Source: Henckelia pumila
Lineage: Eukaryota; Streptophyta; Magnoliopsida; Lamiales; Gesneriaceae
DNA length: 64,000 nt
Direction of reading: 5' to 3'
Assembly (NCBI RefSeq): GCF_033568475.1
Contig: NC_133123.1
Coordinates: 155,511,753 to 155,575,752 of the forward strand
Shown here: one piece after another, positions 10,478 to 22,642 of the stretch
Layout: each line of letters begins with the position of its first letter
How positions within the stretch are numbered: position 1 is the first letter of the stretch
Translations under genes and position numbers: made by a program
The notes under the pieces: model-generated
What the model saw: the letters and a program-made list of their open reading frames with translations, nothing else
What the model was told of the DNA's origin: nothing
Databases searched by the model: none

Positions 10478-13400
10478 CTAACTTAAATCTACTAAGCCAA
10501 GAATATTTCGAAAATATGAAAACTTAGCGTCCGGTAGAGGCTTGGTGAATATGTCTGCTGCTTGCTGATCGGTAGAGATGTATTCCAGCCTAATTTCCTT
10601 CTTTAAGACATGATCTCGGATAAAGTGATGCCTGACATCAATGTGCTTTGTCCGAGAGTGCATCACTGGATTGTGAGTGATGGCTATGGCACTTGTATTG
10701 TCACAGTAGATTGGAGCTTCACTCGACCGAATCCCATAATCATTAAGCTGCTGTTGAATCCAGAGTATTTGAGCACAACAGCTGCCAGCAGCAAGGTATT
10801 CTGCTTCGGCGGTCGAGGTAGCAATTGATGTCTGCTTCTTACTTGACCACGAGATTAGTCTATCTCCAAGGAATTGACATGTGCCACTTGTACTTTTGCG
10901 ATCAATTCTACAACCTGCATAATCTGCATCTGAATAGCCAATAAGATTAAGATTTGAATCTTTGGGATACCAAAGACCCACATTAGTAGTTCCTTTAATA
11001 TATTTAAGTATTCGTTTGGTAGCAATGAAATGAGATTGCTTAGGTGCGGCTTGAAATCTAGCACATAAACAAACTGAATACATGATATCCGGTCGACTGG
11101 CAGTCAAATAGAGCAGTGAACCAATAAGGCCTCGATACATGGTTACCTCAACCGGAATTCCCCCTTCATCTTTATCAAGCTTAATTGATGTACTCATGGG
11201 GGTAGATACAGTTGAGCATTGTTCCATTTCAAACTTCTTTACCAATTCCTTGGCATACTTGGACTGATTGATGAATATTCCAGTTTCAAGTTGCTTTACT
11301 TGAAGTCCAAGAAAGAAGTTTAGCTCGCCCATCATGCTCATTTCAAACTTCTCCTTCATCAGTTTAGAGAACTTTGAGCACAACTTGGGGTTAGTTGACC
11401 CAAATATAATGTCATCAACATAAATTTGTACTAGTAACACATGATCACCTTTTACAAATTTAAACAGGGTCTTATCGACCGTTCCAATTTGGAAATCATG
11501 TTCCAGTAAAAATTTTAGCAAAGTGTCATACCAAGCACGCGGTGCTTGTTTTAATCCATAGAGAGCTTTGTCAAGTTTATAGATATATTGAGGATGAGTA
11601 GGATTGACAAAACCTGGTGGTTGTTCAACGTACACCTCTTCTTGAAGTAGACCATTGAGGAATGCAGACTTCACATCCATTTGATAAACTTTAAAATTCT
11701 TGAAGGCTGCATAAGCAAGAAAGATGCGGATTGCTTCTAGTCTTGCAACTGGCGCGAAAGATTCCTCAAAGTCTATGCCTTCTTCTTGTCTGAATCCTTG
11801 AGCAACAAGTCGAGCTTTGTTACGCACAACAGTGCCATGTTCATCGAGCTTGTTACGAAACACCCATCTAGTTCCAATCACATTTTGATTTTTCGGTCGA
11901 GGAACTAGATGCCAAACATTGTTGCGGGTGAATTGATTCAACTCTTCTTGCATAGCTTCAATCCAGCTGGCATCTGATAGAGCTTCATCTATTTTCTTGG
12001 GCTCTACCTGAGATATGAAAGCTGCATGCAAGAATTCATTAATCATTTGACCACGTGTTTTTCGAGGAGCAGAAGGGTCACCTATGACCAACCCAGGTGG
12101 ATGATCTTTGTTCCACCTAAAATAATTCCCTAAAGGGTTGTCATCAATTGGTTGATGAACGTCCTCGTTTACTGGATCATCATTGGCTGGAGGATTGTTA
12201 TCAACCGGTGGATCCACTTCTGGCCTTGTTTGATCACACCCGGTAGAGGGAACTGGATCATCCTTCTTTGGAGGATATAGATCACTGTCATTCTCTTCCT
12301 GTAGATTTGTGTTTTCCAGTCTGTGACTCAGATCATTTATGCTCCCTTGAGTTTGTTCTGTACATAGAGTAGATTCATCAAAAACAACATGAATGGTTTC
12401 CTCGACCGTTAGTGATCTTTGATTGAACACTCGATAAGCTCTGCTAACGGCTGAGTAACCAATAAAAGTTCCTTCGTCTGCTTTGGCATCGAAGGCTGTC
12501 AAATGGTTTTTGCCATTGTTGTGGATAAAGCATTTGCACCCAAAAATTTTGAAATAAGAAATGTCAGGTTTTGTGCCATTCCAGATCTCATATGGAGTTT
12601 TGTTAAATCGTTTATTAATCATAGATCTGTTTTGAGTATAGCAAGCTGTGTTAACTGCTTCTGCCCAAAGTCTTTGAGAAACATTTGAATCAGCAATCAT
12701 AGTTCTGGCTGCTTCTTTTAAAGTACGGTTCCTTCTTTCAGCCACCCCATTTTGCTGTGGGGATCTAGCAGCTGACAACTCATGCTTGATTCCCTGATCA
12801 TCTAGATAAGTCATAAGAGTGGTGTTTAAAAATTCAGTCCCTCTATCACTCCTGATTCTATCTATCACAGTAGATTGTTCATTTTGCAAGCGTTTAAAAA
12901 GCTTAATCAGGTGAGGTGCAGTTTGATCTTTTGAAGAGAGAAAGATGACCCAAGTAAATCGAGAAAAGTCATCTATAACAACAAGAGCATATCTCATTCC
13001 CCCTATGCTTCTTACTGGTATAGGACCAAATAGGTCCATGTGAAGTAAGTCTAAACATTTGGAAGAAGACATACACCCTTTATTTTTAAAAGTTGCTCTC
13101 ACCTGCTTTCCTAGTTGACAAGCAGGACAAACTTTGTCTTTTATAAAATCTCCTTCGGGCAGACCAGAAACCAAATCATGCTTCCTCAAGTTAAAAATGG
13201 ACTTAAAATTTAGATGATTTAACCGCTTATGCCACAACCAATGTTTATCATGATGAGCAGTAAGACAAGTGGGTGAAGAAATATGTGAGCAAGACCAGTT
13301 TACCTTGTAGGTGTTTAGGTCTCGTACACCGGTCATAAGAGTCTCACCTTTGTCATTTTTTATGAGGCAAGTGTGTTTGTGAAACTCGACCGAATGATCA

Positions 13401-13705
13401 TTGTCACATAGTTGACTAATACTTATCAAATTATAGCATAGTTTGTCAACAAGTAACACATCTTTAATAATGATGTTACCATGGATGATCTTACCCTTAC
13501 CCACGGTTTTACCTTTGGAGTTGTCTCCAAAGCTGATCTTTGGTCCTTTGCACAACACCACTTCTGTTAGAAGTTCTGGATTCCCTGTCATGTGTCGTGA
13601 GCAACCGCTATCTAAATACCAGGTAGTGTCCTTGATAGAAGTGGTTTTCTCGCCCGTTTGGACTTTTAGTACCTGCAAAGAGTGAAGAACTTTTGGTACC
13701 CATAT
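10478..13705 (-). CDS. pol polyprotein of Copia element 1 (protease, integrase, RT, RNase H)
   Basis: The frame is open from just after the gag amber codon (13706-13708) to the stop at 10478. No ATG precedes the protease, so it is probably made as a gag-pol fusion. Numbering from the TTG at 13678 (1,066 residues), it shows the protease DSG at 23-25, the integrase zinc site H150, H155, C184, C187, and the catalytic triad D215, D278, E314 with the usual D-35-E spacing. Reverse transcriptase has QMDVK with D668 and YVDD at 753-756. RNase H has D917, E958 and D993. The order protease, integrase, RT, RNase H defines Copia. All catalytic residues are present and no internal stop is seen, so the enzyme set looks functional. 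Confidence 0.95.
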   Translation of the reverse strand: MWVPKVLHSLQVLKVQTGEKTTSIKDTTWYLDSGCSRHMTGNPELLTEVVLCKGPKISFGDNSKGKTVGKGKIIHGNIIIKDVLLVDKLCYNLISISQLCDNDHSVEFHKHTCLIKNDKGETLMTGVRDLNTYKVNWSCSHISSPTCLTAHHDKHWLWHKRLNHLNFKSIFNLRKHDLVSGLPEGDFIKDKVCPACQLGKQVRATFKNKGCMSSSKCLDLLHMDLFGPIPVRSIGGMRYALVVIDDFSRFTWVIFLSSKDQTAPHLIKLFKRLQNEQSTVIDRIRSDRGTEFLNTTLMTYLDDQGIKHELSAARSPQQNGVAERRNRTLKEAARTMIADSNVSQRLWAEAVNTACYTQNRSMINKRFNKTPYEIWNGTKPDISYFKIFGCKCFIHNNGKNHLTAFDAKADEGTFIGYSAVSRAYRVFNQRSLTVEETIHVVFDESTLCTEQTQGSINDLSHRLENTNLQEENDSDLYPPKKDDPVPSTGCDQTRPEVDPPVDNNPPANDDPVNEDVHQPIDDNPLGNYFRWNKDHPPGLVIGDPSAPRKTRGQMINEFLHAAFISQVEPKKIDEALSDASWIEAMQEELNQFTRNNVWHLVPRPKNQNVIGTRWVFRNKLDEHGTVVRNKARLVAQGFRQEEGIDFEESFAPVARLEAIRIFLAYAAFKNFKVYQMDVKSAFLNGLLQEEVYVEQPPGFVNPTHPQYIYKLDKALYGLKQAPRAWYDTLLKFLLEHDFQIGTVDKTLFKFVKGDHVLLVQIYVDDIIFGSTNPKLCSKFSKLMKEKFEMSMMGELNFFLGLQVKQLETGIFINQSKYAKELVKKFEMEQCSTVSTPMSTSIKLDKDEGGIPVEVTMYRGLIGSLLYLTASRPDIMYSVCLCARFQAAPKQSHFIATKRILKYIKGTTNVGLWYPKDSNLNLIGYSDADYAGCRIDRKSTSGTCQFLGDRLISWSSKKQTSIATSTAEAEYLAAGSCCAQILWIQQQLNDYGIRSSEAPIYCDNTSAIAITHNPVMHSRTKHIDVRHHFIRDHVLKKEIRLEYISTDQQAADIFTKPLPDAKFSYFRNILGLVDLS

Positions 13706-15718
13706 CTAGTAGGGTCCAGGTCGGATTAGCCCTTTCGGGACCCACACCTGGAACACCCTTACAGGTTTGCCCGTGTGTGTGTCCAGAAATCTGTGCGGTT
13801 GATAGGCAGTAAATGTGTGTGCTTGTGAGGTTGCTGTGTGCTGCTTGCCTTTTTTATTTTCATCAGTTAGCATGTACCTCTTTTGAACTGGCCTGCAATT
13901 AAAGTACTGGTAAGGCTTCTCCTTTGACCATATTTTCTTAGAGTAGTTAGACTCATTCCATGGCCTTTTGAAATTAGATTGGTTTTCCTTTCTTCTTTCA
14001 TTAGGTTTTGGTTTGATCCAAGTTCCTCTTTGATTGGAGGTCTGGGGATCCACATATCCCAGCCCTTTATGCTTAGAGCTTCGTTCGTTCGATACTTTCT
14101 GATTTTTGTCAAAGCTGCACTCATCGTGTTCATATATCGTGCTGGACCTGACAAATCTTATTTTGTTAAGATTGCCTTTGTCCAGGCTTGACTGAATACA
14201 GGATTCCATAGACTGTTCATTTGTTCCAAACCCTAGACCGGTTTTATCATGTACCGGTCTTTGGATTTCTTGAATCTTGTCAATGGTTACCGAAGATTTA
14301 TTCCAAGCCTTAATGGTTTCAAGTAGTTTTTTATTTTCAATCAAGGTAGCTTGGAATACTCTTTTCAAGGTGTCGTTCTCAGTAGCCAGCAGACTTAGCT
14401 TGACCTTAAGACCATCAAGCTCTTTTTGCTGCATGCAGCTTGATTTGCTTGACTTATCTTTTAGATTAGCTCTTTCTGCCTTTACTTCCTCGAACTCCTT
14501 GGATAATGCTTTGTATTCATTAGCCATTTCGTGTAAAGCAGTAACTAAATCACTGTGAGTAAATTCAGGTGAGCCAAAGTCAAATACCTCCTCAGCTTCT
14601 TCTTCGATGTCGGCCATAAGGCATTCCACTTTTTCATCATCGCTGTCATCTGAAGAGCTTCCGGTATTGGAGTTGTCAGAGTCAGACTCAGCCCACTTGC
14701 TTTTGCTTTCATCTGCTACTAGAACCCTTTGGTCTTTTCCTTTTCTAAACGTCCTTTTATCCTCCTTACCCCTTCTTCTTTCGGAGAATTGCTTCTGATC
14801 ATTGTTCTTAGGCTTGGTGCAGTCTGCAATGAAATGGCCTGGCTTTCCACAGTTAAAACAAGTAGGACCATCGTTTGTATGGTCCGATTTATGATAATTT
14901 TTAAATTTAGAATTGTTTTTACGCATAAATTTACCAAATTTCTTGACAAAGAGTGTCATGGCTTCATTGCTGATTTGCTCAGCTGATCTCTTTGGAGGTT
15001 CCTCGACCGGTGGACGTATCACGGTTGAGGTTAAGGCCTTGGTTGGTTGAGATGTGGATGGTTCATCTTCTGTTCTCATGTTGAGCTCGAACTCGTAGGC
15101 TTTGAGATCAGCAAAGAGATCATGCAGTTCAACCTTGCTCAAGTCTTTTGACTCTCTCATGGCCACTGTCTTGATCTCCCATTCTTTGGGCAGAGCTCTC
15201 ATAACCTTCACAGCAATTTCTCGGTTAGTATAAGTTTTACCTAAAGCAGTAAGATCACAGATGATACTACTGAACCGTTCATCAAATTCAGCCATGGTTT
15301 CCCCTGGCTTCATTTTGGCGTTGTCATATTTTTGAATGGCTAGAGTGAGCTTGTTTTCCTTTGTCTGGTCATTCCCTTCACACAGCTGAGTGAGCTTCTC
15401 CCAAATCTCCTTTGCTGTGGAACATGACTTGATTTTGCTGAACATATTCTTGTCCAGTGTTTTGTATAGGATGTCCCGGGCCACATTGTCAAGATTGGCC
15501 TTCTTTTTGTCCTCAGTGGTCCACTCAGCTCTTGGTTTCTCAATCATTTGTCCTGCACCATCGGCTAGAGCTGGGTTGACCTTCATAATTTTGATAGGAC
15601 CGTCTGTTATGACATATAGCATGTCATCATCCTGTGCTGCAAGATGTGCCTGCATGCGAATTTTCCAATCATCATACTCTTCTTTAGAAAACATAGGAAT
15701 TCTGTTGAAAGAAGTCAT
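13706..15718 (-). CDS. gag of Copia element 1
   Basis: This 670-residue capsid/nucleocapsid protein starts at the first ATG after the primer binding site, about 50 bases inside the 5' LTR. Residues about 10-215 match the Copia gag core (UBN2 type), with a helical segment around EIWEKLTQLCEG. A zinc knuckle C287-X2-C290-X4-H295-X4-C300 (CFNCGKPGHFIADC) follows. After it come an acidic stretch near 350-390 and a coiled coil near 395-480. The end contains QVWVPKG. The frame closes with TAG, and pol continues in the same frame without a shift, suggesting stop-codon readthrough. The gag is larger than in most Copia elements, as in Sireviruses. Confidence 0.93.
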   Translation of the reverse strand: MTSFNRIPMFSKEEYDDWKIRMQAHLAAQDDDMLYVITDGPIKIMKVNPALADGAGQMIEKPRAEWTTEDKKKANLDNVARDILYKTLDKNMFSKIKSCSTAKEIWEKLTQLCEGNDQTKENKLTLAIQKYDNAKMKPGETMAEFDERFSSIICDLTALGKTYTNREIAVKVMRALPKEWEIKTVAMRESKDLSKVELHDLFADLKAYEFELNMRTEDEPSTSQPTKALTSTVIRPPVEEPPKRSAEQISNEAMTLFVKKFGKFMRKNNSKFKNYHKSDHTNDGPTCFNCGKPGHFIADCTKPKNNDQKQFSERRRGKEDKRTFRKGKDQRVLVADESKSKWAESDSDNSNTGSSSDDSDDEKVECLMADIEEEAEEVFDFGSPEFTHSDLVTALHEMANEYKALSKEFEEVKAERANLKDKSSKSSCMQQKELDGLKVKLSLLATENDTLKRVFQATLIENKKLLETIKAWNKSSVTIDKIQEIQRPVHDKTGLGFGTNEQSMESCIQSSLDKGNLNKIRFVRSSTIYEHDECSFDKNQKVSNERSSKHKGLGYVDPQTSNQRGTWIKPKPNERRKENQSNFKRPWNESNYSKKIWSKEKPYQYFNCRPVQKRYMLTDENKKGKQHTATSQAHTFTAYQPHRFLDTHTGKPVRVFQVWVPKGLIRPGPY

Positions 15719-15757
15719 GATTTGAAAACTTCAGATCAGCAGTTGAGAAAAGAACCC

Positions 15758-15769
15758 GCTCTGATACCA
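15758..15769 (-). promoter_or_regulatory. Primer binding site, initiator Met tRNA type
   Basis: The sense strand reads TGGTATCAGAGC two bases after the 5' LTR. This is the standard plant sequence complementary to the 3' end of initiator methionine tRNA, and it fixes the direction of transcription as right to left. Confidence 0.93.
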
Positions 15770-15771
15770 CT

Positions 15772-17190
15772 TGTTGGGATCGGTTCAGAGGGTAGAGGGG
15801 GGGTGAATACACTCTGAAACTTTTCTTTTTCTTCTTTAAAATGATCAAGTGAGGTTTAGTTCACTTAATCAGTTTTCTCAACTTCTAAAACGTTTTGAAC
15901 AACTTAAATAGTGCGGAAATAGTTCAGAGGTTTTAGTGATGCAAAGTTTATAATGCAATGTATGAGCAGGATGTAAGATAAATGGCAGTAAATGCTAAAG
16001 CACGATTTTATGGAAGTTCGAAGGCTTAATCCTTCTACGTCTCCCCTTCTTCCACTTAGGAAGGAATTCACTAGAAGACTTTGGTTATTACAACGTCTTG
16101 TAATACACCCACTTCAGACTTAGGACTTATCCAATGCCTAATCCGAAACTCCTAGATTTACACAGATAAGATTCTCAGTTCTTATCGGACTGGTGGAAGC
16201 TTTCAGAGCAGCTTCAAGTCTCTTCAACACTGAGTATAGTTGAGTTGAGCTTCTCAGACTGCAGAGCGGTCGAGAGGCTTGAAAACCCTAGAATGATCCT
16301 TGACGATCAGATATGTGAACTGTAGGCGAGGGTTTATTTGAGCAGCAGATGATTGATCTTGTAAGTGTGCTCAAGTATATCAGATGAGGACTTCTGATAT
16401 TAGTCAAGTGATTGAAATTTTTCTGAGTTGCTTGTCTCTCTTCGTTGTCTCGTATCACTTCTTGTTGTTGTTTGAGCAATCTTCCCTTTATATAGGTCAA
16501 TCATCAACGTCTTTATTTTGAACGTTCTGATGCTGCATTGAATGCACATTTAATGCTCATAAATGCATTGATGATTCTGCATGAGGATCGTACACTGCAG
16601 ACAACTTCCAGGGTCCAAAACTGGAATAAACGGTCGAATGCTTTATCTGCAGTCATTCTGTGTTTTTGCCATTTTGGTACAACCTGTTGTCTTGATTTGC
16701 AGGAGTCAACAAATCTTCTGAAACGCCGGTTCTTCTTTTAATAAAAGATCCTGCAAAGAACATCTTGTCATAGGTACTTGTCTCGAGATATCTAGATAGG
16801 CAGTTGGCATTCTACCGGTAGAGATATTTGTCCTCTGCTGGTTTGAATAACCAGTCGATAAGCTTGTGACTTCAACCGGTCGAGAGATAAAGGCGGTTGA
16901 CAAGCTTTCGGTAGATAGATTTATCCTCTGCTGGTCTTGATAGCCAGTTGATAGGCTTGTGACTTCAGCCGGTCGAGAGCAAAGGCGGTTGACAAGCTTT
17001 CGGTAGATAGATTTATCCTCTGCTGGTCTTGATAGCCAGTTGATAGGCTTGTGACTTCAGCCGGTCGAGAGCAAAGGCGGTTGACAAGCTTTCGGTAGAA
17101 GTTGTAGTAGGTTCCTGAAATACAATGGTTGGCAGCACATTCCTATACAATGAGTTGTTGTTTGTTATCACCAAAATATCGGATTCAACA
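15772..17190 (-). repeat. Copia element 1, 5' LTR
   Basis: This is the upstream terminal repeat in the sense direction, 1,419 bp, with TGTTGGG at its left edge and CAACA at its right edge on the + strand. No mismatch to the 3' LTR was seen. Confidence 0.95.
16487..16494 (-). promoter_or_regulatory. TATA box of the element 1 LTR promoter
   Basis: The sense strand reads CCTATATAAAGGG in the middle of the 5' LTR, with the tandem array upstream. This gives a leader of roughly 700 bases to the primer binding site. The other LTR has the same box at 6478-6485. Confidence 0.65.
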
Positions 17191-18918
17191 ACACATTTTT
17201 TCTTAAAATCTAATTATAAAATATTTAGCAGACACTTTTTGTTTTATTAATTTTATTTTTAATTTTTAATTTATTATGATTATATAATTATTTTCTAAAA
17301 AATATTATTATTTTATCTTGTTATCATTATTTTATTAAACTTTCTTCATGTTTCCAACTTTTTCATTAAACATGCATTCATGAACAAGTATTTAAATAAT
17401 TTCAAGTACCAAAATATTGAACTAAACTGATAATTTCAAACATATTGCTTTTTCAATTTAGGACTATATATTATTGAACCAAAATTTAAATTTTTCGAGA
17501 ATATGTATTGCACAATCTGTAATAAATAATAAAAAAATAACATTCTTATATAATTCAAAATCGAAAAAGTAACATTCATGAACTTATCATTTGGTTTAAT
17601 ATTTTGGTATTTTTAGATATTTAAATCATTATTTATGAATCATGTTTAATGGAAAAGTTGAAAACACGAAGTGATTTGATAAAATAATGATAACGAGATA
17701 AAATAATAATTTTTTTAGAAATAAATTAATTATAAATTAAAAATTTAAATTAAAAATTAAAAATAAATAAAATTAAAAATGTTTGAAAAATATTTAATAA
17801 TCAGATCTTAATAAATATTGTGTATTATTATTTAATGCAAATTCTGTAATGCATTTTAAAAAAATTAGATTTTGGTTCAAAAATCTATAATCCTAAATTG
17901 AAAAATAATATGCATGAAATTATCATTTTGATTTGATATTTTGGTACTTCTAGGTATTTAAATATCGTTTATGAATGCATTTTTAATTGAGAAATTGAAA
18001 ACAAGAAGAAATTTTAATAAAATAATGATAACAAGATAAAATAATAATATTTTTTAGAAAATAATTATATAATCATAATAAATTAAAAATTAAAAATAAA
18101 ATTAATAAAACGAAAAGTGTTTTGCTAAATATTTTATAATTAGATTTAATAAAAATTTTGTATTATGGGTTGAATAGATATAAAAATTATTTTCACATGG
18201 ATCAAATATGCATTTTTAATATTTCACAGGGATATTTGGTGCAAAAAAAATATCAAAATCTTGCTTAGTCGCATGTGGGACGCGTGCACAACAATCACTC
18301 ATCTGAAGGGGCGAGTGTGCTAATTTTTTAAAAGGTCAGGGTTGAAGATGCCTATTAAAATTTCAGGGAAGAAGTGTGCATTTTCAAATTTCACATGCAT
18401 GGGTGTTGGTGCAAATAACTCTAATTAAAACTCCATTAAAAAATAAAAACAATAATTCATGAGTGCTGAAACTAGCTTTTTGTGGGATCCACTGGAAAAA
18501 TAGTAGGACTCGCGTGTATTGATAAATCTCAATCAATGAAATCTGCATTAACAATTAATGCATGTACATGTAGGATCACTTACCCTCGATTAATATATTT
18601 TTGTTGCTAATTAATGAATGAAAACTACCAGGAAATCTAACGGTCATCGTTAGTTCAAATATGTGAGAGTTTGAGATTGATTCGATGTAAAAAAAGTTTT
18701 TGAAACAGTGAAAAATAACAAATAGGTGTCCTAGTCATAAAAGTTTGAGACCAAAAATCTAACTATGATCATCGTTTGTTCAAATATGTGAGATTCGATG
18801 TAAAAAAAATTATTTGAAATAAAATGGTAATTAGATTTTATTTGAGGGTAATTTTCTCATGCGGTTAAATTTTGCTTCACGGTACTTCTATCTACTGTTA
18901 ATTTGTTAGAGTTATAAT

Positions 18919-18954
<36 letters not shown>

Positions 18955-19353
18955 TCGATGGAATTAATTTCAATGGAATTTGAATGAATGAAATCGGGTA
19001 TTATAGCTTTTGAACATGAAAATGAATCATTTGGATTTCTAGTTTCGTGTAGTTTGATCGTGGAATTTTATTTTTTATTTTTTTTATTTTTTGGTGTTCG
19101 ATCCCTTTCAGTTCCAAGTGTGCACACACATGTATATTTAAAAAAGTCCCAAAATATTTTACATAAAAATAAATTAATTAATTCCAACGAATATGACTAA
19201 TCCAGCCACAATCAATATGTACGAAAAACTTTTTTAAACTGGCTCAAAAAAAAAAAAACCTTTTTAAATAATAATAAATCTCTATCATGGATGTGATTAA
19301 TTTGCTTTCTTCCATGTATATACATATACATGACACAGACACACACACACATA

Positions 19354-19354
<1 letters not shown>

Positions 19355-19424
<70 letters not shown>
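19355..19424. repeat. (ATT)n microsatellite, about 70 bp
   Basis: A nearly pure trinucleotide array of over twenty units follows a short CA run. It is likely to be polymorphic in length. Confidence 0.95.
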
Positions 19425-19911
19425 TATAAAACTTCATCCCACATAAAAATCGATTTGGTCCGACTTGCTTACACCAAAATCAAATTACCAATATACCCTA
19501 TAAAATTAAACTCTGCTTCATATTTTCTCTTGGCAAAATGGTCAGAATAAATACACATTCTTTCACGTAATCACGTTTAACTTCAAATTTGAAATTTAAA
19601 ATTCAAATTGAAGAAACCGATTACCTTTCTTTTTCACGTCATTTTCTTTTGTAAAAATTATTTGATTTGGTCATTGTTTAGCGTGTGCATCTTTCTACTA
19701 GTATATATGAATAATTCTCTTGTGAGATGATTTTACGGACCTTTATTCATGAATTCGTGAAACGGGTCAACCTAATTATATTTATAATAAAAAGTAATAT
19801 TATTGTTGCATGAAAAATAATATTTTTTTTTATGAGTAACACAAATAAAATAACCGTGATCACAAAATTGACTCTTAATATAATCTCGCAACAGATGTGT
19901 GTGTGTGTATA

Positions 19912-20188
19912 CTTCATCCGTCCCGATTATATAATATAAGTCTACTTTTTTTTTTCAGACGAGTTAATAAAATCATTGGGAAAAAAAAAATTTTCTACAA
20001 ACTTTCTACTTTATCCCTATTTAATGTATTCAAAAAATGATTGCATAATTTTTAAGATATAGTTAATAGGAATATATTAGTTAAAAAATGTAAAAAAATA
20101 TTACTAATTAAATATGATATATGCCTGTATATTTGAGAAAAACAAAAAAAAAGTTGCACATATAATTGAAACGGAAGAACTGATGGAG
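19912..20188. mobile_element. Stowaway-type MITE, 277 bp
   Basis: The left end reads CTTCATCCGTCCCG and the right end GGAAGAACTGATGGAG, an imperfect inverted pair related to the Stowaway terminus CTCCCTCCGTCCC. A TA duplication flanks it on each side (19910-19911 and 20189-20190). The interior is AT-rich and non-coding. Confidence 0.7.
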
Positions 20189-20210
20189 TATATATGTGTG
20201 TGTGCCAGTG

Positions 20211-20248
<38 letters not shown>

Positions 20249-20276
20249 AGTATGTTACAATGAGAAAAGAACAAAA

Positions 20277-20350
20277 GAAGAAAAGGTATAAAATGAATAA
20301 ATGGATTTTGGAGGAAGAAAAGGTATAAAATGAATAAATGGATTTTGGAG
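20277..20350. repeat. 37-bp direct tandem duplication
   Basis: Two identical adjacent 37-bp units (20277-20313 and 20314-20350) start GAAGAAAAGG and end ATTTTGGAG. Confidence 0.9.
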
Positions 20351-21542
20351 GGTTGCTTGTAACATGGGCTAAGATGATGGAGATGGTTTATATATATAAT
20401 ATAAATTTAAGCACAGCACATGCTGTTTGTTTCCATCCATCAACATCACCCGTGACAATTATGAGTTTAATGTGTAATAAATTCAAATTAAACTTTGTGG
20501 TGTGGCCAATATATTTATTCTAGAGTACGTGGAGCATCATTTCAATCGTGCATTCGAATTACTGTCACACATTCATATACCAGTGTTTTTTGCACATATT
20601 TTCTACAATATATTTTAGAAACTATGTATAGAATAGAGTATTTGTCGTTGTAGCAAATAATTATGAGTTTTTGATCCTCTCTACCCATATTTTTTCATGT
20701 TAGCATATTTCATAGAGCTTGCGCAGTGCAAATTATTTGACTACTGTGGTTTGCAATATCAAAATCATAAATAAGAATTTGTTTTTAAACAATTATTCTG
20801 ATATAATTCCAGATGTAATTTTTATTTAGTGAAATAATTATAACTGTGATTTTAACGAGTATATATATTTGTATATTTCAATATTAAAATAAAGAATATA
20901 AAATAAGATCTTAAGTCAATTGGTTTATTAAAAATTTTAAATTGACATTAAATTACAATCAATAGCTTAATTTAATATGTGCAAGTTGAGTGTGTGTGTG
21001 TGTATTCTAGGAAGAATAATCTTTAATTGTTCACATGTTGGGTTAGAATGATTTTATTACAAAATAATAATAAAATAACGTTTAATTATTTAGATATATG
21101 ATTTTTTTAATAAACTTATCAGAAAAATTTTCCTTTAATTTAATAACAACTGGAAATTAATATGAAATTAATGCATGGGATAACATTAGGATAATCCGAG
21201 AGAAGAGAAGGGCCTCAAACGTGTCCAGCGCCATCGATTCTCCTGTATATCTATTTATGATTGTTTCTAAAAATGGTTCCTATTGATTTAAAATTTGAAT
21301 CAAAATAAAATATAAAGCCGAATATACGATCAAATTGTAAGTGTGTAATGTTTAAAATATTCACTATTATCATTATCTATGATTTTTGGTATGTATAATG
21401 ACGAGTGTTCAGTCTTATCGTGTAACCAAGCTGTTGATATACTTTATGTTAACATAAAATCAATGGTGAAATTTGAACATCTGTAGCTTCAAATTTGATA
21501 TAATTTTAGCTCAAACACAATCATTAATCTCTCTCTTTCCTT

Positions 21543-21592
<50 letters not shown>

Positions 21593-22642
21593 TAATTTTT
21601 AATCTCATCTATAAAAACAAGATTAAAGCTAAATAAAACCTTCATCCATCACTTTCCTTTTTATATAACATTTGATCATGAATAAAAGCAAAGTAATTTA
21701 ACTCACCGTTCATTACATTGAATATCAATATTTTCAATGAAAATAGACTAAATGGTCAAAAACTGAAAAATACAAGACTAAAATTACATCAGAAAAAAAA
21801 TATAAGACTAAAATTATAAAAAATCAAACATGTACAACCGAAATTACAGTTCACCGCACACTTTAACAAGGGATATTTTATTATATATTTTTAAAATTTT
21901 CAGATAACATATATGTGATATATATGATTATTTTGTATTGTGACAATTGAAGTGGTTATTTTACACGCTCAATTTTTTTCATTGTTGTAACTTGTTGTTT
22001 TGCAAATTTGGTCTCATGTAGTCAAAGTTCAAATTTAATTCGTTATTTTTCATTTATTTTATTTTTCTATTCTGGTATTTTTCTAATATGTTGCTAATGT
22101 GGTGCAGATGCGACCTGAACATGTACACGGATACGACGCGGATGCAATTATGCAATGTCATGTCAATACTCATAAAAAAAACAAGTAAAATTATCAAATA
22201 TCGATATATTAATGACTAATACTAAAACTTAACAACATAGATGTCTAAAATCACAAAGAAACAGACAAATATGACCAAATTTGCGATTTTTCCTTTAATA
22301 TTTTTGTAGAAAAAACACACACACACAATCAAATATATTCAAATTACATATAAAAATTTAGAAAAGCCAAAATGAAGCCTAAAAGACCAACAAGATGATA
22401 ATAATGGCCTCATTGATCACTATATATTCTATGTGTCAACCCAAGAATCTTCCAAATGGTGGGGCTCCCCCCATGCTTAGGCTGTATGAGCAATAATTGG
22501 GAAATAAAATACAGTAACCCTAATTCAGTCAAGATTTGGAACTATATTATTTTGCATTTACTATTGTGATAATCCAACTTCTTTGAGTTGGCACTCTCTC
22601 TCACCCAGACTGTAGCCTACCAATCCTAGCCAACATTCGTAA

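Larger units (their letters stand above)
5763..17190 (-). mobile_element. Copia element 1: complete Sirevirus-like LTR retrotransposon, 11.4 kb
   Basis: Two 1,419-bp LTRs (5763-7181 and 15772-17190) begin TGTTGGG and end CAACA on the + strand. A 5-bp target duplication ACACA flanks the element (5758-5762 and 17191-17195). It is transcribed right to left. In sense order it has the 5' LTR, an initiator-Met primer binding site, gag, pol, a third large frame (ORF3) and a polypurine tract before the 3' LTR. All three frames are open apart from one amber codon between gag and pol. The extra ORF after pol, the large gag and the repeated polypurine tracts fit the Sirevirus (SIRE/Maximus) group of Copia. 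The absence of visible LTR differences points to a recent insertion. It sits inside the foldback element 5498-18421. Confidence 0.93.
5498..18421. mobile_element. Mutator-like long-TIR foldback element, split by a Copia insertion
   Basis: The left part (5498-5762) and the right part (to 18421) are inverted copies of each other, both starting GAGTTATTTGCA at the outer end and alignable through at least 265 bp. The similarity continues across the Copia insertion (17196 onward against about 18165 backward), so each arm was originally about 700 bp. The 10-bp sequence TAATTAAAAC lies directly outside both ends (5488-5497 and 18422-18431). Long terminal inverted repeats with a 9-11 bp duplication are typical of Mutator-like elements. 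No transposase frame is visible, so it is non-autonomous. The right arm also holds a duplicated inner segment (about 17581-17830 resembles 17931-18165). Confidence 0.75.

Noticed and set aside
19287-19550. 87-codon frame with poly-leucine
   Set aside because: It is a shadow of the ATT microsatellite.
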